Shown: piece after piece, positions 14,032 through 16,129 of the stretch
Position numbering within the stretch: the first letter of the stretch is position 1
How the letters are laid out: the number at the start of each line of letters is the position of its first letter
Source: an uncultured Lachnospiraceae bacterium
GTDB lineage: Bacteria; Bacillota_A; Clostridia; Lachnospirales; Lachnospiraceae
DNA: 16,129 nt
Direction: 5' to 3'
Assembly (NCBI GenBank): GCA_910588595.1
Contig: CAJUQU010000063.1
Coordinates: 1 to 16,129 of the forward strand
The notes under the pieces: model-generated
The model's database searches: none
Seen by the model: the letters and a program-made list of their open reading frames with translations, nothing else
What the model was told of the DNA's origin: nothing
Made by a program: the position numbers and the translations under genes

Positions 14032-16129
14032 ATGCAGCGTGCAGGAATGATATTGTATATACTGCTGTTTGGGATGATTTCAGGCGGTATATGGATAGGG
14101 CTCAATCGGAATCATGTATACTACAAAGTGAAGAACTACTGTCTGAAATCAGTCCTGTTCTTTTTTGCGCTGTTTTACTTTATTGTATCTTCAATAAAGT
14201 TTTATTTGGGTGAGGCGGAGAATACATTGTCAGAAAGTTTTTGGGATGTGGAACGCAGGACGTATCTCCATTATGGGATCGTTTTTATCGCAGCATCCTT
14301 TTTTGTGCTTCTATTGATGAAATGGCTGATGAGGTCTTTGGGATATCACCTTGTACACACGTTTGCATTCATTTATATAGCAGCATTGGTTATTGATTTG
14401 TTTCTGTTTGGGCGGATTGATAATAGAAATTATTGTATTTTGTATGTTGTTTGTATGCTGGCAGGCGGAATTGTTTCAGTATATAATACAAACTGTATAG
14501 ACGAGATAATACATTCAGGCGGGAATACGCATAATAGTCAGCGGATTGAGTATATTGATAAGGCCGATTTTCGTCGTATGTTTTTCGATGCGCTGCCCTT
14601 CGTAAGCGCATGGGGGATTATGACAGGACTTTATTTCCCGAATGAATTGTACATCCACAACATAGAAGAGTTTGCAGGGCACTATGGTGCTTTTTTTCTG
14701 ATCATGCTTGCAGGCAGTGCCGCAGAGATCGTTTTGCTGATCGTTATATTTTTATTGTTTCTGCCAAAGAAAATATATAAGATTATGTATCTGTTGGTTG
14801 CAGGTATAAGCTGCGCCGGATATCTGCAAAGTATGTTTTTAAATGGCACACTGAGTGCTATGGACGGGGAAAAACAGATCTGGTCAGGTCAGAAGCTGTT
14901 TGTAAACGCTTGTATATGGATCGTTATTCTGCTGATATCTGTAATCGGCGGATATCGCAGGAATGCTGTCAGGAAAGTGTTTCAAATTCTGTGTGTTTAT
15001 ATATCCCTGATCCAGATCGTGACATTAGGCTGGCTTCTCATCACTTCCAATGTAAATAATCAAAACGAAAATGCGGCGCTTACCAATAAGGGCTCGCTCG
15101 AGCTGGCACAGGAGGACAATGTGCTTGTGTTTGTGCTGGATAATTTTGACAGCAGCTGGTTTGAGGAGATTTATGAGGATGATGGCAGTATTTTGGAACC
15201 TTTGAAGGATTTTACTTATTACAGAAATGGGACTTCACAGTTTGCACATACGAATAACGGAATCCCCTGTATGCTGACAGGTACCGAGTGGAATCCTGAC
15301 GATGTGGATTATGCGAGATACGCATATGAAAACAGCGATGCGCTGGAACAGATCATGGAACACGGAACAGATGTCAGAATTTTTACAGACTTGGAACTGA
15401 TTCCTGGTGCGCTGGCTCAGAAGATGGAGAATTACTCGGATACAATAGTCAGAAGATACAAGGCTGCTGAGACTTATACGACAATGTTGAGGACATCTAT
15501 GTATAAAGTAGCGCCTTTTGCGGTGAAGCCTTGCTATGAATACTATACATCGGATATCGAAAACATCACGTATAACAATGATATATGGAGTATAGACAAT
15601 GATCTGATGTTTTATCATAATCTTGTAGAAAATGGTTTAAGCGTTTCAGGAGAAAAGAGTGCATTCCGTTTCTATCATATGAGAGGACCGCATTCGCCTT
15701 TTTATCTGTCTGAGGACCTAAAATACGAAATGACAGGTAGAACAGTAACCCGCGTTTCTCAGGGGAAGGGGAGTCTTAAGATTGTATATGAGTACATGGA
15801 GCAGATGAAGGTACTTGGAAGATATGAGGATGCCACGATCATCATAACGGCAGATCATGGGCAGAGTAATATTTCAGATGCCCAAATGAATCCGGAAAGA
15901 CCAGATAAGACATCCCGCGCATTGTTTCTTGTAAAGAAACCAGGTGAGCATCATGAAAATATGAAAATAAGTGAAGCTCCTGTATCGCAGGCGGAATTGA
16001 TCCCTACTATTCTGCAGGCATTGGATATGGAATACGCCTCTTATGGACGGACATTTGAGGAAATACCAGTTAACGAGCGGCGTGTGCGCAGATACATTGA
16101 TATTTATGGCAGTTCCAATATCGAGTATG
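14032..16129 (+). CDS. Polytopic membrane protein with extracellular sulfatase/alkaline-phosphatase-fold domain (paralogue 2, cut at window end)
   Basis: An open frame of 699 codons runs from ATG 14032 to the window edge without a stop; judging from the 710-residue paralogue at 5096 only a few tens of residues are missing. GAGGA (14021-14025) is 6 bases upstream; an overlapping ATG at 14028 opens a different, short frame. About ten membrane helices occupy residues 4 to 345 and share ESFWD, PNELYIHN and GYLQSMFLNG with paralogue 1. The extracellular domain has candidate ligands D370 (FVLDNFD), nucleophile T407 (HTNNGIPCMLTG), H554 (GPHSPF) and D608/H609 (TADHGQ). So the active site appears intact but the residues around the nucleophile differ, suggesting another substrate or acceptor. 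It is less AT-rich than paralogue 1 and starts 34 bases after aepY. Confidence 0.82.
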   Translation, partial: MQRAGMILYILLFGMISGGIWIGLNRNHVYYKVKNYCLKSVLFFFALFYFIVSSIKFYLGEAENTLSESFWDVERRTYLHYGIVFIAASFFVLLLMKWLMRSLGYHLVHTFAFIYIAALVIDLFLFGRIDNRNYCILYVVCMLAGGIVSVYNTNCIDEIIHSGGNTHNSQRIEYIDKADFRRMFFDALPFVSAWGIMTGLYFPNELYIHNIEEFAGHYGAFFLIMLAGSAAEIVLLIVIFLLFLPKKIYKIMYLLVAGISCAGYLQSMFLNGTLSAMDGEKQIWSGQKLFVNACIWIVILLISVIGGYRRNAVRKVFQILCVYISLIQIVTLGWLLITSNVNNQNENAALTNKGSLELAQEDNVLVFVLDNFDSSWFEEIYEDDGSILEPLKDFTYYRNGTSQFAHTNNGIPCMLTGTEWNPDDVDYARYAYENSDALEQIMEHGTDVRIFTDLELIPGALAQKMENYSDTIVRRYKAAETYTTMLRTSMYKVAPFAVKPCYEYYTSDIENITYNNDIWSIDNDLMFYHNLVENGLSVSGEKSAFRFYHMRGPHSPFYLSEDLKYEMTGRTVTRVSQGKGSLKIVYEYMEQMKVLGRYEDATIIITADHGQSNISDAQMNPERPDKTSRALFLVKKPGEHHENMKISEAPVSQAELIPTILQALDMEYASYGRTFEEIPVNERRVRRYIDIYGSSNIEY

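Noticed and set aside
14028..14213. Short frame beginning at the ATG just before the second sulfatase-like gene
   Set aside because: The overlapping frame from ATG 14032 is 699 codons long, homologous to the 5096 gene and has the better ribosome-binding-site spacing.
1..16129. CRISPR array, tRNA, rRNA, insertion sequence or integrase
   Set aside because: No regularly spaced repeats, cloverleaf-like sequence, transposase motifs or terminal inverted repeats were seen on either strand.

Overview
The window looks like a contig from a Gram-positive, anaerobic Firmicute, most likely a Lachnospiraceae-type Clostridium relative. This rests on the smc-ftsY gene order, AGGAGG-type ribosome binding sites, a YitT/DUF2179 protein, an ACT-domain threonine deaminase and overall protein flavour; no rRNA or marker is present to prove it. 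All thirteen recognised genes run on the + strand. The first 47 bases are not genomic: they match an Illumina TruSeq P7-side adapter with an 8-base index, fused to the truncated smc gene.

Left part (48-4039), housekeeping and GC-rich: the C-terminal end of SMC, the signal recognition particle receptor FtsY with an unusual acidic, repeat-bearing C-terminal tail, threonine ammonia-lyase, and a YitT-family membrane protein. At about 4040 base composition drops sharply and the gene content changes to cell-surface chemistry.

Right part (4110-16129): a membrane acyltransferase (AT3 family), a polytopic membrane protein with an extracellular alkaline-phosphatase/sulfatase-superfamily domain, an 88-residue membrane protein, a fusion of a YidC/Oxa1 insertase domain to a CDP-glycerol glycerophosphotransferase-like domain, then a complete 2-aminoethylphosphonate (AEP) pathway (AEP transaminase, PEP mutase with a cytidylyltransferase-like N-terminal domain, CTP:phosphonate-type nucleotidyltransferase, phosphonopyruvate decarboxylase), and finally a second, diverged paralogue of the sulfatase-superfamily membrane protein, cut by the window end.

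Proposed working model (inference): PEP is converted to phosphonopyruvate, then phosphonoacetaldehyde, then AEP. AEP is activated to CMP-AEP and transferred by the membrane-anchored glycerophosphotransferase-like domain to a lipid-linked or surface glycan. The two extracellular phospho-transferase-like membrane proteins and the acyltransferase further move or decorate head groups outside the cell. The AEP pathway itself is well established; the YidC fusion, the paired sulfatase-family paralogues and their linkage to AEP are the parts most likely to be new. No tRNA, rRNA, CRISPR array, transposase or integrase was seen, and no gap between genes exceeds 90 bases.
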